DNA from: Halomonas sp. TD01
Lineage (GTDB): Bacteria > Pseudomonadota > Gammaproteobacteria > Pseudomonadales > Halomonadaceae
DNA: 64,000 bases
NCBI RefSeq assembly: GCF_923868895.1
Contig: NZ_OV350343.1
Span: forward strand, 186,001-250,000
Direction: 5' to 3'
In this document: one piece after another, positions 16,708-27,368 of the stretch
How the letters are laid out: the number at the start of each line of letters is the position of its first letter
How positions within the stretch are numbered: the first letter of the stretch is position 1
The notes under the pieces: model-generated
Databases searched by the model: none
Told to the model about the DNA's origin: nothing
The model's input: the letters and a program-made list of their open reading frames with translations, nothing else
Made by a program: the position numbers and the translations under genes

Positions 16708-17099
16708 ATTTATTTCCCGTACTCTAACGAGGCTGTAGAAAACCCTCAACCAATTTTTCGATTATGCTCATACGTGAAATATAGAAGGCCTTTCGGTAAA
16801 AAGTGCTTCAGATTTTAAAATTAGAGGCTATTTTTAGCTCAATTATTGAATAATTCCTGGTCGATAAATACTTACGACCTTGGTGAGTAGACCAGGGAGT
16901 TGCACCCTCGGCCTCTCGCAGAACGGTGCGTGAACCTCTCGATTCACACCGCTCGCATCAAGCAAAGTCACTTACCATGCCTCACTGCCAATGTACAAAC
17001 AGGGAAAGTCGGGTCTTAGCCAGTGTTTTCAAAAGCTGATTTGCCCGCATTTTCCGGTCTTTTAAGCGTTTGAACTTCTTCATCGGCCAGGCCACCAAT

Positions 17100-18098
17100 G
17101 TCCGGTTAAAATGTCGCAGCACTGGGTATATGGCGGAAGGATAGAACCTTCCATAGCACGCCAGCCCCCCGAAAAATCGGGTTATGTCGTCGCGATATAT
17201 CAGCCAGACTCAGGTTGGAACGATTGCGATAGTTCAATCTCCGTGTTATTTGCCGCATGGACTTCATAGCTGCTTGACTGACCGCTGGCGTAAAATTCAC
17301 AAACATGCTGTTTCGCTTGAGGTTCTTCACCAGCGTGGTCTGAAGGTGTACCCAAGGAAATCAAACTGAGTGTTTGGGTATTGCCGTCTGCGTTTTCCAT
17401 CCTTGCAGTAAGCAACCTTAGTCTTCACCGAATGCATTTCCAGGCCGCATTCCCGTAACCGTTTTCCAACGCAGCCCTGACAGCCAGGGCCTCATGTTCG
17501 GTTCGACAATGCACCAATCCATCATCCGCATACCGGCACCAAGGTGCCCTCGGAAATGTTCTCCCCATCTAGATATCAAAGGCATAATGCATGAACAGGT
17601 TAGCCAACAGCGGACTGACCACGCCCCCTTGGGGGGGCCGAGAGAAGTGCCTTGCGCAGCAACTCATGGTCTATGTTGTCAAACAGGCCTTTGATGTCGA
17701 AAATAGTATCGCCAACATCGCTCACGCGTGATACCTACAGCATTCAGCGCCGATTTTCCGGGCCGGTAGCCGTAGGAGTCCGGAGCGAAACAGGCTTCGA
17801 TAACAGGTTCAATCTCCCGTTTGACCACCATTTGAGCCACGCGATCAGCGACGGTGGGAATGCCCAAAATGCGCTCCCTACTACTCTTTTTAGGGATGGC
17901 CACAGCTTTAACAGCCGGTGGGAAGTAAGTCCCTGACGACATCCGATTCCAGATCTTGTACAGATTACTCCTCAGATCTGCCTCGAACTCCGCAAGTGAC
18001 TGCCTATCCACACCCGCAGCGACCGCATTGGTCTTCACTGCCTTATAGGCGTTGTACACTGACCACTTATCAATGGTGTATGACTTTGTTGCACTCAT
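17100..18098 (-). pseudogene. ltrA: Group II intron reverse transcriptase/maturase, frameshifted
   Basis: Starts after AGGAGGAGACGG at 18098 with NAYKAVKTNAVAAGVDRQSL and NLYKIWNRMSSGTYFPPAV, typical RT0-RT1. Further on, in other frames, are FDIKGLFDNIDHELL, a PQGGVVSPLLANLF-like piece, RYADDGLVHC (the YADD catalytic site, near 17530) and a maturase-like tail to about 17100. At least two frame changes and stops break the gene, so it is dead. Confidence 0.85.
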
Positions 18099-18390
18099 CC
18101 GTCTCCTCCTGTGTCCAGCTGGACGCCAAGTACAACCACTTGATCCGAGTCCTTCGCTCCAGCCGCATTACCGGCCTTCATCACTACTACAACTCGGTCC
18201 GTCCCAGTGCTCCGCATCGGTACTCTCGCCTTGTGGTTTTAGCCACTTGTGCTTCTCCCTTAACATCGGAACGACTGGTTCCCGCAGTTCCGCACAAAAG
18301 CCTGAATCAGATTCACGCCCCCTATACGCCGGCTGCCGCTTGTCCAGTAATCAGGAGTCCGACACTTGTCCCAGCGACGTCACCCCATCT

Positions 18391-19254
18391 TCAGTAGCAC
18401 CCGGGTTTAGAGTCTGACGTTACTTTATCGTGTTTTAAAACCAGTTGCTCGGCATAGGCGGAAGGCGTTAATCCTCCCAGTCCTTTCTTCGGTCTTTCCT
18501 CGTTGTATTCCCGTCGCCACGCCTCGATGATGACTCTCGCGTGATGCAGGCTGGTGAACCAGTGCTCATTTAGACATTCGTCTCTAAAACGCCCGTTGAA
18601 CGATTCGATGTAGGCGTTTTGATTGGGCTTTCCAGGTTCGATTAAAAACAGGGCAACACCACGTTGATGAGCCCACGTCAGCATGGCGCGTCCGCAGAAC
18701 TCCTTCCCATTATCCGTACGAAGGGCACTTGGAAGGCCACGTTGTAGCACTAGATGATCCAGAATCCGTGTTAACGACAGCCCGTCAATGGCACGGTCAG
18801 GCACGATAGCCACGGCTTCATGGGTGGCGTCATCGACAATAGTGAGGTTCTTGATCACTCTCCCTTCCGCCGTGCGGTCAAACACAAAATCCATTGACCA
18901 GACCTGATTGGCAGCGCCAGGGCGGCCCAGGGGCTTGCGTTCAGACAGGGGAATCTTCTTACGCTTGCGTCGCTTTACCTGCAACCGAGCCGCCGCGTAG
19001 AGGCGTTCGACGCGCTTGTGATTGACCTGTTCACCGGCTTGACGCAGCTTCAGGTAGATCATGCCCGCGCCGTAACGACGATGTCGGTGTGCCAAGGCAA
19101 CAATGCGTTCACGTAATGTCTCATTGCGGTCAGGAGCCGGTTGGTAGCGCAATGCACTGGCACTCATACGCATGACACGGAGCGCTCGGCGCTCACTCAG
19201 GCCACGTGACACCATAAAACGCACCACGTCTCGACGTGCCGGGGCGCTCACCAC
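18391..19254 (-). CDS. IS3-family transposase OrfB
   Basis: A 287-residue integrase-core protein. It has an HTH_21 region ([16 protein letters not shown]), then the DDE triad: Asp in [14 protein letters not shown], Asp in [14 protein letters not shown] and Glu in [17 protein letters not shown]. It overlaps the end of orfA by seven bases, where programmed -1 frameshifting normally makes the OrfAB transposase. It appears intact. Confidence 0.92.
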   Translation of the reverse strand: MVSAPARRDVVRFMVSRGLSERRALRVMRMSASALRYQPAPDRNETLRERIVALAHRHRRYGAGMIYLKLRQAGEQVNHKRVERLYAAARLQVKRRKRKKIPLSERKPLGRPGAANQVWSMDFVFDRTAEGRVIKNLTIVDDATHEAVAIVPDRAIDGLSLTRILDHLVLQRGLPSALRTDNGKEFCGRAMLTWAHQRGVALFLIEPGKPNQNAYIESFNGRFRDECLNEHWFTSLHHARVIIEAWRREYNEERPKKGLGGLTPSAYAEQLVLKHDKVTSDSKPGCY

Positions 19255-19511
19255 TTTTTTCTCAGCGCCTCGCGAGTGACCTCCATCTCCAATAGCGACT
19301 CCGCGAGCAGCTTTTTCAGGCGTCCATTTTCGGCTTCAAGCTCTTTCAGTCGCTTGGCATCGGGGACGCTCATGCCGCCAAACTTGCTGCGCCAAAGGTA
19401 ATAACTTGCTTCCGAGAAACCGTGCCGACGACATAGCTCCTTGATGGGGAGTCCCGCCTCCGCTTCGCCCAAGAAGCCAATGATCTGTTCTTCGCTGAAA
19501 CGCTTCTTCAT
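19248..19511 (-). CDS. IS3-family transposase OrfA
   Basis: 87 residues from the ATG at 19511, preceded by AAGGAGATTGGAC. A helix-turn-helix ([20 protein letters not shown]) is followed by a leucine-zipper helix ([19 protein letters not shown]). It binds the IS ends and, fused to OrfB by frameshift, forms the transposase. Confidence 0.9.
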   Translation of the reverse strand: MKKRFSEEQIIGFLGEAEAGLPIKELCRRHGFSEASYYLWRSKFGGMSVPDAKRLKELEAENGRLKKLLAESLLEMEVTREALRKKW

Positions 19512-19875
19512 GTCCAATCTCCTTAGCATAGGATCGGACTCTAAAGTGTAGCGCTACTCAATCTGGGGGTGACGTCGCCAGAAGGTAGAAACGCCTCTGG
19601 TTTTGACAGCGGGTCTCTGAATAACGACGCGTCAACGGGGGTTCACTTGCGTTCGTCTCTCTAATCCACACCTACCCGAGATGTTCTCTCGCGGTTTTGA
19701 CCCCAACGCTCACTACCCTGGCTCTTTACCAACGCAGCTTGGAGTGGTTTGAAGCCCGCTCCTGAAAGCCGACTTCGAAGGGCCCACCTTCATCTTTCAT
19801 GCAGCTTCTACACCGAAGAACATGCCAAGAATCAACAGCTCTTCCGTGTGCCTGCGGCACACTTTCTACAGGCTC

Positions 19876-19944
19876 AACGCCTTGCTCACCGGTAAATTGC
19901 GAGCGCAGCGAGTGATTTATCCGCGTGCAGCAAATTGTTAGGCT
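19876..19944 (-). repeat. Integron attC site after the YfbU-like cassette
   Basis: Minus strand from AGCCTAAC to AAGGCGTT, 69 bases. Arms AATTTGCTG...GGATAAATCACTCGC and GCGCTCGCAATTTACC...GAGCAAGG fold around a CGCTGCGCTCG tip. Best-preserved site of the array. IS1182-type copy C is inserted right at the terminal GTT. Confidence 0.88.
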
Positions 19945-19945
19945 C

Positions 19946-20497
19946 TTACCTGTTTTCAGGATGAGTCATTTCTTTAAGAATTTTAGAAAGTTCAACAAGG
20001 TTGAGTGGCCCGGATATTAAATTTTGGCGTTTAGATTCAAAGGTATGCAGCATGCGTTCGTATGTTTCCACTGAGGGCATATGTGAATTCATGCTACGAC
20101 CCTTGAACTCTTGAAATCTATCGAGATCGTTGATCAAAAAGCTGGCAACGCTCATGTATTCTGCTTCATTATTCCCGTCGAAGCCTCGAAACTTCGGCTC
20201 TTTTCCAAATGGGGCAGCATCAGTCTCTAACTGTGCTTTCTCCTCATCAGACAGCTCCTGATATCCTCTTTCGATGAAGCTCCACATATCGAGAATATCT
20301 ACTACCTCTTTCACTATTTCAGGCGTTTCTTGATCTTCAAATGGAATTCCTGAGTACTTCCATGGAATACCCCATAAGTGATCTCTAAATATTGCTGACT
20401 TGATAAACTCTGGCTCTATTTCGCCCTCTATGCCCATTTTTTCGTAAAGCTCACTTAACATAAGGACTATTAATTTTTCGCCATCTGAAATCTTCAC
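19946..20497 (-). CDS. YfbU-family protein (integron cassette)
   Basis: The GTG start at 20497 is chosen because GGAGG lies seven bases upstream; this places it just after the stop of the preceding gene. The 183-residue protein matches the YfbU pattern: DGEKLIVLMLSELYEKM, EVVDILDMWSFIERGYQEL, FRGFDGNNEAEYMSVASFL and SVETYERMLHTF. YfbU is a conserved enterobacterial protein of unknown biochemical role, linked to cell death phenotypes in the literature. Here it shares one cassette with a membrane-anchored coiled-coil protein, which suggests a two-component unit. Confidence 0.8.
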   Translation of the reverse strand: MKISDGEKLIVLMLSELYEKMGIEGEIEPEFIKSAIFRDHLWGIPWKYSGIPFEDQETPEIVKEVVDILDMWSFIERGYQELSDEEKAQLETDAAPFGKEPKFRGFDGNNEAEYMSVASFLINDLDRFQEFKGRSMNSHMPSVETYERMLHTFESKRQNLISGPLNLVELSKILKEMTHPENR

Positions 20498-20510
20498 CGA
20501 GAAACCTCCT

Positions 20511-21014
20511 TTAAGACGCCACAATGGGCTGCCGCTCTTTTTTTTCATCAAAAACCATCTTTACAAGAGGCATAAAATCATCAATTTTGTAATAGATGCT
20601 TGTTCCAAACTTTTTCTTTGATTCAAAGTCAATGGCTTCTGCAAGCCCAACAATATCTTCTTTCAGATCACCGCAAAGCTTCCGGGCCTGACTATCAAGC
20701 ACATGAGTAAAGTGAGAGCTCTGTTCGTTAAGAAGCCTTGTATATTCTTCAACCTCTTGCGCTATCTCGTGACATCGTATGGTTTTTACGGAAGTAGAAG
20801 TACATGTTGGCCCAACCTTGGAAACGAGACGCAAAATCCTAGCAGTTTCTGAATGTACTTTAGAAACCTCAATAGTCTTCCTTCTTTCAACAAGCTCATC
20901 CCTGACCGTCTTTGCCTGTTCTGCAAACGTTTTGGATCGCCGCGCTTGGACATACGCCCAGATTGCACCACCAATGGATGCTAACGAACCGAGTATTGAT
21001 AGCAAAATTTCCAT
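20511..21014 (-). CDS. Membrane-anchored helical protein, partner of YfbU-like protein
   Basis: A 167-residue protein with one N-terminal helix (ILLSILGSLASIGGAIWAYV, no cleavage site) then a charged helical region (residues 25-60 and 85-120). I know no family. It ends 13 bases before the YfbU-like start with no attC between, so the two genes form one cassette and are probably translated together. A sensor or tether role for the YfbU-like protein is a guess. Confidence 0.7.
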   Translation of the reverse strand: MEILLSILGSLASIGGAIWAYVQARRSKTFAEQAKTVRDELVERRKTIEVSKVHSETARILRLVSKVGPTCTSTSVKTIRCHEIAQEVEEYTRLLNEQSSHFTHVLDSQARKLCGDLKEDIVGLAEAIDFESKKKFGTSIYYKIDDFMPLVKMVFDEKKERQPIVAS

Positions 21015-21034
21015 TCGTTGATGCTCTTCCTATT

Positions 21035-21105
21035 GCCTAACGCTTGGTTTTGCGGAGTGCCGAAGCGAAGCGTAGGCACGTCCGGCAACAACCAATTGTT
21101 ATGCC
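21035..21105 (-). repeat. Integron attC site after the SLATT-like cassette
   Basis: Minus strand from GGCATAAC to GCGTTAGGC, 71 bases. TTGGTTGTTGCCGGACGTGCC pairs imperfectly with GGCACTCCGCAAAACCAA around a TACGCTTCGCTTC tip. Typical core sequences and length. Confidence 0.88.
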
Positions 21106-21107
21106 CG

Positions 21108-21323
21108 CTAAATCGGACGCCCGCACCCGCCACACACTTGTCTGGATGAGCTTCCAGCGGGCCCAGAAAACAGCCCCTCTTCAAGCGTTTTTCCGGTAGG
21201 GCCAGAAAAAAATCCTTCATTTGAAATGCTTAGCTTGGTTCTGATGACATGACTGATAATTTCGTCTTGTTCCTGCTCGCTTAAATTATTGAACCATTTA
21301 TCAAACGTCTCTTTATTTGACAT
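21108..21323 (-). CDS. Small protein with repeated FSGP motif (integron cassette, second gene)
   Basis: A 71-residue soluble protein. The first 35 residues form helices (ETFDKWFNNLSEQEQDEIISHVI). The rest has a repeated unit, EGFFSGPTG and EGLFSGPAG, and ends CGGCGRPI, a possible metal-binding pair of Cys. It starts 11 bases inside the preceding SLATT-like gene, so the two are co-translated in one cassette. I do not recognise a family; a partner or regulator role is inferred only from the overlap. Confidence 0.7.
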   Translation of the reverse strand: MSNKETFDKWFNNLSEQEQDEIISHVIRTKLSISNEGFFSGPTGKTLEEGLFSGPAGSSSRQVCGGCGRPI

Positions 21324-21930
21324 TTTTCTCTCCAGTTATTGAAGGCGTATTACCGCAAAGTTGGCACGCCCCCTTTTTAAAAATATAAGGTGAAGACCCG
21401 CAAACGGAGCACACCACACCACTGTCGCCTGGGTGGAGGAGTTTTATTGAATAACGGTATGCCTCTTGCCTCCTCTTCTCCCTGATGTTACTTATATTTT
21501 CCTTGTCACGGGCATCCTGATCTGACACATATTTGTAGAACCATCGTGGATCTACTGAGGAGTTTTCAAGAAGCTCGCTAGCTTCATTGCTAATGTAAAT
21601 ATTGGCTCTTCGAGAAATCAGATAAAGCTCTTTCTTGTGCTCTAGTCGAAAAATCAGAGCGAGCACTGATAGGCATAATAAAAAGCCTGAAAAAATAAAC
21701 GAAAATGTATTAAGCCATGTGGCGTAACTCGTATCTTTGGCTAGCACCAATGAGAAAGTAGTGATAATTGGTACAACTATTGCCAAGACAGTTATCGCGT
21801 TTGTGATCCAGTTAATTCTAGACAACTCAGACGAATAAATATAGTCAGCAGAAAGCGCGTTAGAGCGAATCTGCAATAGCTTATTGCGTCTACTATCGGC
21901 ACTTTCTTGCAAGACATCCTCCTCAGGCAT
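21313..21930 (-). CDS. SLATT-like membrane protein with C-terminal CxxC-x11-CxxC ribbon (first integron cassette)
   Basis: A 205-residue protein. Residues 20-125 have the two-helix hairpin and long flanking helices of SLATT-type domains, which are linked to nucleotide-signalled pore effectors. The C-terminus has CSVCGSSPYIFKKGACQLC, exactly CxxC-x11-CxxC, a zinc ribbon seen in mobilome proteins. The ATG at 21930 overlaps the integron crossover core, so the true start may be the TTG at 21912, which has GAGGAGG six bases upstream. It is the cassette next to attI, the position normally expressed best. No nucleotide cyclase gene lies nearby. Confidence 0.72.
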   Translation of the reverse strand: MPEEDVLQESADSRRNKLLQIRSNALSADYIYSSELSRINWITNAITVLAIVVPIITTFSLVLAKDTSYATWLNTFSFIFSGFLLCLSVLALIFRLEHKKELYLISRRANIYISNEASELLENSSVDPRWFYKYVSDQDARDKENISNIREKRRQEAYRYSIKLLHPGDSGVVCSVCGSSPYIFKKGACQLCGNTPSITGEKNVK

Positions 21931-22136
21931 AACAGTGATTACACGCCTCTCTACACAACCCCAATAAACACGACATCACATTTATTGGGGTTGTGTAGCC
22001 ACCCAGTTTGACTCTACCCCATTGATTCTCTTGAAAGCAAAGTAAATTTTGGCTGAATATCCAACATTCGCGTGCTTGCATGTTTTGCCCTGCTCAATAA
22101 TTATGTACTCATGAACAGTATCCGAAGGTATCTCTT
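21926..22136. other. Integron attI region
   Basis: Between the first cassette and the intI start. The minus-strand core GTTATGCC (21933-21926) marks the attI-cassette junction. The remainder would hold the integrase and cassette promoters, but I cannot place them with confidence. A perfect 18-base inverted repeat occupies 21951-21998. Confidence 0.6.
21951..21998. repeat. Perfect 18-base inverted repeat
   Basis: CTACACAACCCCAATAAA, a 12-base spacer, then its exact complement TTTATTGGGGTTGTGTAG. No T-run follows on either strand, so a normal terminator is unlikely. It lies 20 bases from the first cassette junction. Confidence 0.85.
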
Positions 22137-22334
22137 ATGCAACTGGTGGAACGCGTCAAGGCGACCCTGCGGGTCAAGCGCTATAGCCTCCGTACTGAGA
22201 AAACCTATTGCTACTGGATTCGCTTTTTCATTCGATTTCACAACTTGCGGCACCCTGCCGCCCTGTCAGGCCATGAAGTGCGGTAATTTTTAAAGTATCT
22301 GGCAATCGAGAGACGCGTGGCGGCGTTAGGGTAG
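22137..22334 (+). pseudogene. intI: Integron integrase IntI, N-terminal fragment
   Basis: ATG at 22137 after GAAGG opens a frame typical of the IntI N-terminal core-binding domain: ATLRVKRYSLRTEKTYCYWI, RFFIRFHNLRHPAALSGHEV. A TAA at 22284 replaces the codon after EVR, the frame resumes FLKYLAIERRVAA, and homology stops at 22327 where GGCGTTAGGG occurs. The catalytic tyrosine recombinase domain is absent. Orientation opposite to the cassettes is the normal integron layout. The array can therefore no longer shuffle itself. Confidence 0.85.
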
Positions 22335-22425
22335 CCGAGTCCATCAACGTTTCTAAGAAGCCTACTATTCACTCACTATCCCCCTTGCATCTCTTCTCTC
22401 GTCCTCCTAGACTGCTTGGCACTAA

Positions 22426-22572
22426 CTGCTTGACGGGGTGCCGGTGAATCCGGCTGAGATGGCGCAGGGCGTATCCACTTGATACTGCCAAAGCGCTGGT
22501 CCCGCTGAACCTGATCCGGCTAATGCGTTGCTCCTACGAAGAGCACGCGGGTACCGGCGTAGGGATCAAGCG
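22426..22572 (+). ncRNA. TPP riboswitch (thi box) with extended L5
   Basis: Contains the conserved blocks ACGGGGTGCC, GGCTGAGAT, CCCGCTGAACCTGATC and CGGCGTAGGGATCAAG, with P1 closed by GCTTGA (22428-22433) and TCAAGC (22566-22571). The stretch after CCGGCTAATGC holds an added hairpin, GCGTTGCTC against GAGCACGC (22525-22548), which enlarges the normally six-base L5. It controls tenA-thiC about 90 bases downstream, switching them off when thiamine pyrophosphate is plentiful. Confidence 0.88.
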
Positions 22573-22660
22573 ATGGCCTCGGCTTAGTTTCACGCCACCT
22601 TCTGCGCCATTTCCTCGATCTCAACCGCCCACCTTCCGGATCATTACTACCGGAGGCACC

Positions 22661-25350
<2,690 letters not shown>

Positions 25351-25382
25351 AATAGCAGCCTGCAAGTTTCGCTACTAACAAG

Positions 25383-25422
25383 TGGCTCTTGGGTCTTATA
25401 AGACCTCAAGGGCCATTTTTTT
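25383..25422 (+). terminator. Rho-independent terminator after thiC
   Basis: TGGCTCTTGGGTCT, loop TATA, AGACCTCAAGGGCCA with few mismatches, followed by seven T. Confidence 0.85.
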
Positions 25423-25458
25423 AACCAAGGAGAGGTTAATTTAATTTAAGTTGTGTAT

Positions 25459-25479
25459 GATTATCATTCACTGATAATC
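25459..25479. promoter_or_regulatory. Palindrome resembling a Fur box
   Basis: GATTATCA, five bases, TGATAATC, about 50 bases before the lipoprotein start. The arms match the GATAAT-type half-sites of Fur operators in part, so iron control of the lipoprotein gene is possible. Confidence 0.4.
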
Positions 25480-25531
25480 CTATACAAAATGCTCAATTTA
25501 AAGCCAACATCTTTCAAAGGACTGACTTCAC

Positions 25532-27241
25532 ATGAAAGCCAAGCTTTCCATAGCTATTTCTCTTGCCCTGTTCAGCGCTGGCGTGTTGAGTGGCTGTGGC
25601 GACGATAACGCACCAATAGAAACAGACGCACAGCAGGAGGCGCCGAAAAATCTTTCAGCCATCATGCTGAAATATATCCCCGCCGATTCCCCCTATTTCG
25701 TGGCAACACGTGAAGCAATGTCTGAACAAGATGCCTTTGCTCTTTACCAGCGCATGCAGCCCAAGGGTAATCTGGAAGCTGACTTGGATGAACTGCGCGA
25801 CATGCTGCACGAAATAGACGATGACGTGTTGCATTCACTGATGTCGCTGTTGATCGCTATGGGTGAAGAATTTGTCGATGTTGAAACACTCGATGATATC
25901 CATGCACTGGGCTTTAAGATGAGCTCTCAGGTTGCTTTATACGGATTGGGTATCTTGCCCGTTCTACGTATGGAATTGCAGGATGAAGACGCTTTCCGCG
26001 AAACGCTGCAGCGCATCCTCACCAATGCAGATATCAACCCGAGTACGGCCACAACAGATGGAAAAGAGTACTCGGTGCTGACACAAGATGGTCCGATTAA
26101 AGCAATCATGGCCATTATCGATAAGCAACTGCTGATATCTATGGTGCCTGAGAATGCCAGCGATGATTTGCTATCAAAGGTGCTGGGTAACACCCTGCCT
26201 GACAGCAACATCGGTGATACCGGTGCTCTGGTTGAGCTTGAGCAGCGCCATGGCTTCACCCCCTACGGTGCCGGGCAAATCCACTTTTCACGACTGCTTA
26301 GTGAGCTGAGCACACCCACGCATTCAGGTACTCAGGCACTGTTGGACGCGGCTGATGCAGAGCGGCTGGATCTATCCACCTGCCAAGCAGATATTGACCG
26401 CATCACCAGTCGCTTCCCCAGCCTTGTGATGGGCATGCGTGAGTATAATCTCGACCACATGGAGATGAACCTCATTCTGGAAACCGATGAGGCTATTGTC
26501 AGCGACCTTCGTGCAATGACCGCTCAGGTTCCAGGCCTTGGTAGCACAGACGGCATGGCCAGCTTTGGGCTAGGCCTGAATCTACCGGTACTGATGCAAA
26601 CTGTTCAGAAGTATGCTCAGGAAGTGCGTCAAAACCCCTTCAGCTGTGATGAGTTTCAGGAATTAAACAGCACCTGGAATGAGATCAATATGGCGATCAA
26701 CAATCCTGTCGCCATGATGATTGGCCCATCCCTTTCTGGCTTCAGGGCTCGCTTTAATAGCCTTACCATGAAAGATGGCGAACCCACCGGTACTGGTCTT
26801 CTGACCCTCGCTTCACAAAACCCGCTTGCACTGCTGTCTACAGCAAGCGCGTTCGCGCCTGATTTAGGGGCACTTGGACTTGAACCCGGTGGAGAAGCCA
26901 AAAGAATTGAGAGCATGATGCTGCCACCGGACTCACCAGAGCTCTACGCGGCCATGTCTGAAAGCGCAATTTCTCTGGGCGTTGGCATCAGCGATTCCGA
27001 GGCACTCCAGGCAGAACTGCAGGCCCCTGTTTCAGAGCGTAACTTGCTGCTTCATGGCCACTTAACAGGTGAGTTCTATCATTCGCTGGCTGATATTGTC
27101 GAACAGATACCAGAAAGTGATATGTCAGAGTCTGATATTGATCTGCTCAGGCAATATAGCGACATCTACAAGAACATGGAGTACTGGTTCAGAGTGGATG
27201 ATGCTGGCGTTGAAATGAGTTTCTCGCTGGAACTGAAATAA
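25532..27241 (+). CDS. Large lipoprotein of unknown function
   Basis: A 569-residue exported protein with a type II signal peptide; the lipobox VLSGC puts lipidated Cys22. The mature part starts IMLKYIPADSPYFVATREAM, like DUF3352-type proteins of unknown role. It has no recognisable catalytic motif. The gene stands alone between the thiC terminator and a converging alcohol dehydrogenase. Asp follows the lipidated Cys at +2 only after Gly (CGDD), so outer-membrane sorting is likely. Confidence 0.75.
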   Translation: MKAKLSIAISLALFSAGVLSGCGDDNAPIETDAQQEAPKNLSAIMLKYIPADSPYFVATREAMSEQDAFALYQRMQPKGNLEADLDELRDMLHEIDDDVLHSLMSLLIAMGEEFVDVETLDDIHALGFKMSSQVALYGLGILPVLRMELQDEDAFRETLQRILTNADINPSTATTDGKEYSVLTQDGPIKAIMAIIDKQLLISMVPENASDDLLSKVLGNTLPDSNIGDTGALVELEQRHGFTPYGAGQIHFSRLLSELSTPTHSGTQALLDAADAERLDLSTCQADIDRITSRFPSLVMGMREYNLDHMEMNLILETDEAIVSDLRAMTAQVPGLGSTDGMASFGLGLNLPVLMQTVQKYAQEVRQNPFSCDEFQELNSTWNEINMAINNPVAMMIGPSLSGFRARFNSLTMKDGEPTGTGLLTLASQNPLALLSTASAFAPDLGALGLEPGGEAKRIESMMLPPDSPELYAAMSESAISLGVGISDSEALQAELQAPVSERNLLLHGHLTGEFYHSLADIVEQIPESDMSESDIDLLRQYSDIYKNMEYWFRVDDAGVEMSFSLELK

Positions 27242-27368
27242 AAACGGGCTACGCTTTTGCTCCGAAAAACTCGCTTTTAGTTACCGCTGTAATCGTTAGC
27301 GAGTTTTTCGTCGGCAGCGACACTGATAAAGGTGGCGTGTATGGATGGCTCTTGAACTTACTTAAGCG

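Larger units (their letters stand above)
18375..19577 (-). mobile_element. IS3-family insertion sequence
   Basis: 1203 bases with terminal inverted repeats CGACGTCACCCC and an identical CCAG on both sides (18371-18374 and 19578-19581), a 4-base target duplication. It carries the usual overlapping orfA and orfB and sits in the 5' structured part of the group II intron. Confidence 0.88.
16881..19862 (-). mobile_element. Degenerate class C-like group II intron
   Basis: On the minus strand a domain V hairpin is clear at 16956-16918 (GAGCGGTGTGAA, loop TCGAGAGG, TTCACGCACCGTTC), followed by a short domain VI-like tail ending in GGTCTACTCACC near 16881. Structured 5' sequence is visible at 18100-18370 and, beyond the IS3 insertion, at 19578-19862. 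It encodes a decayed reverse transcriptase. Class C introns insert next to hairpins, and the attC-specific subgroup targets integron cassettes; an intact attC lies immediately upstream of the 5' end. Exact ends are estimated. Confidence 0.65.
16729..19875. mobile_element. IS1182-type end pair (copy C) enclosing intron and IS3
   Basis: Ends GAGGCTGTAGAAAA (16729) and TTTCTACAGGCTC (19863-19875), flanked by AAC on both sides (16726-16728 and 19876-19878). The only sequence left of its own is about 140 bases at the left and a dozen at the right; the remainder is a group II intron that contains an IS3-family element. No transposase piece is visible, so this is a third non-autonomous copy. Confidence 0.65.

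Noticed and set aside
17918..18417. Plus-strand frames of 121-159 codons in the intron
   Set aside because: They lie over the structured 5' intron RNA and the RT start on the other strand and show no protein family features.
22072..22293. 73-codon plus-strand frame over the intI fragment
   Set aside because: A different frame from the one giving clear IntI N-terminal similarity, so it is a shadow.
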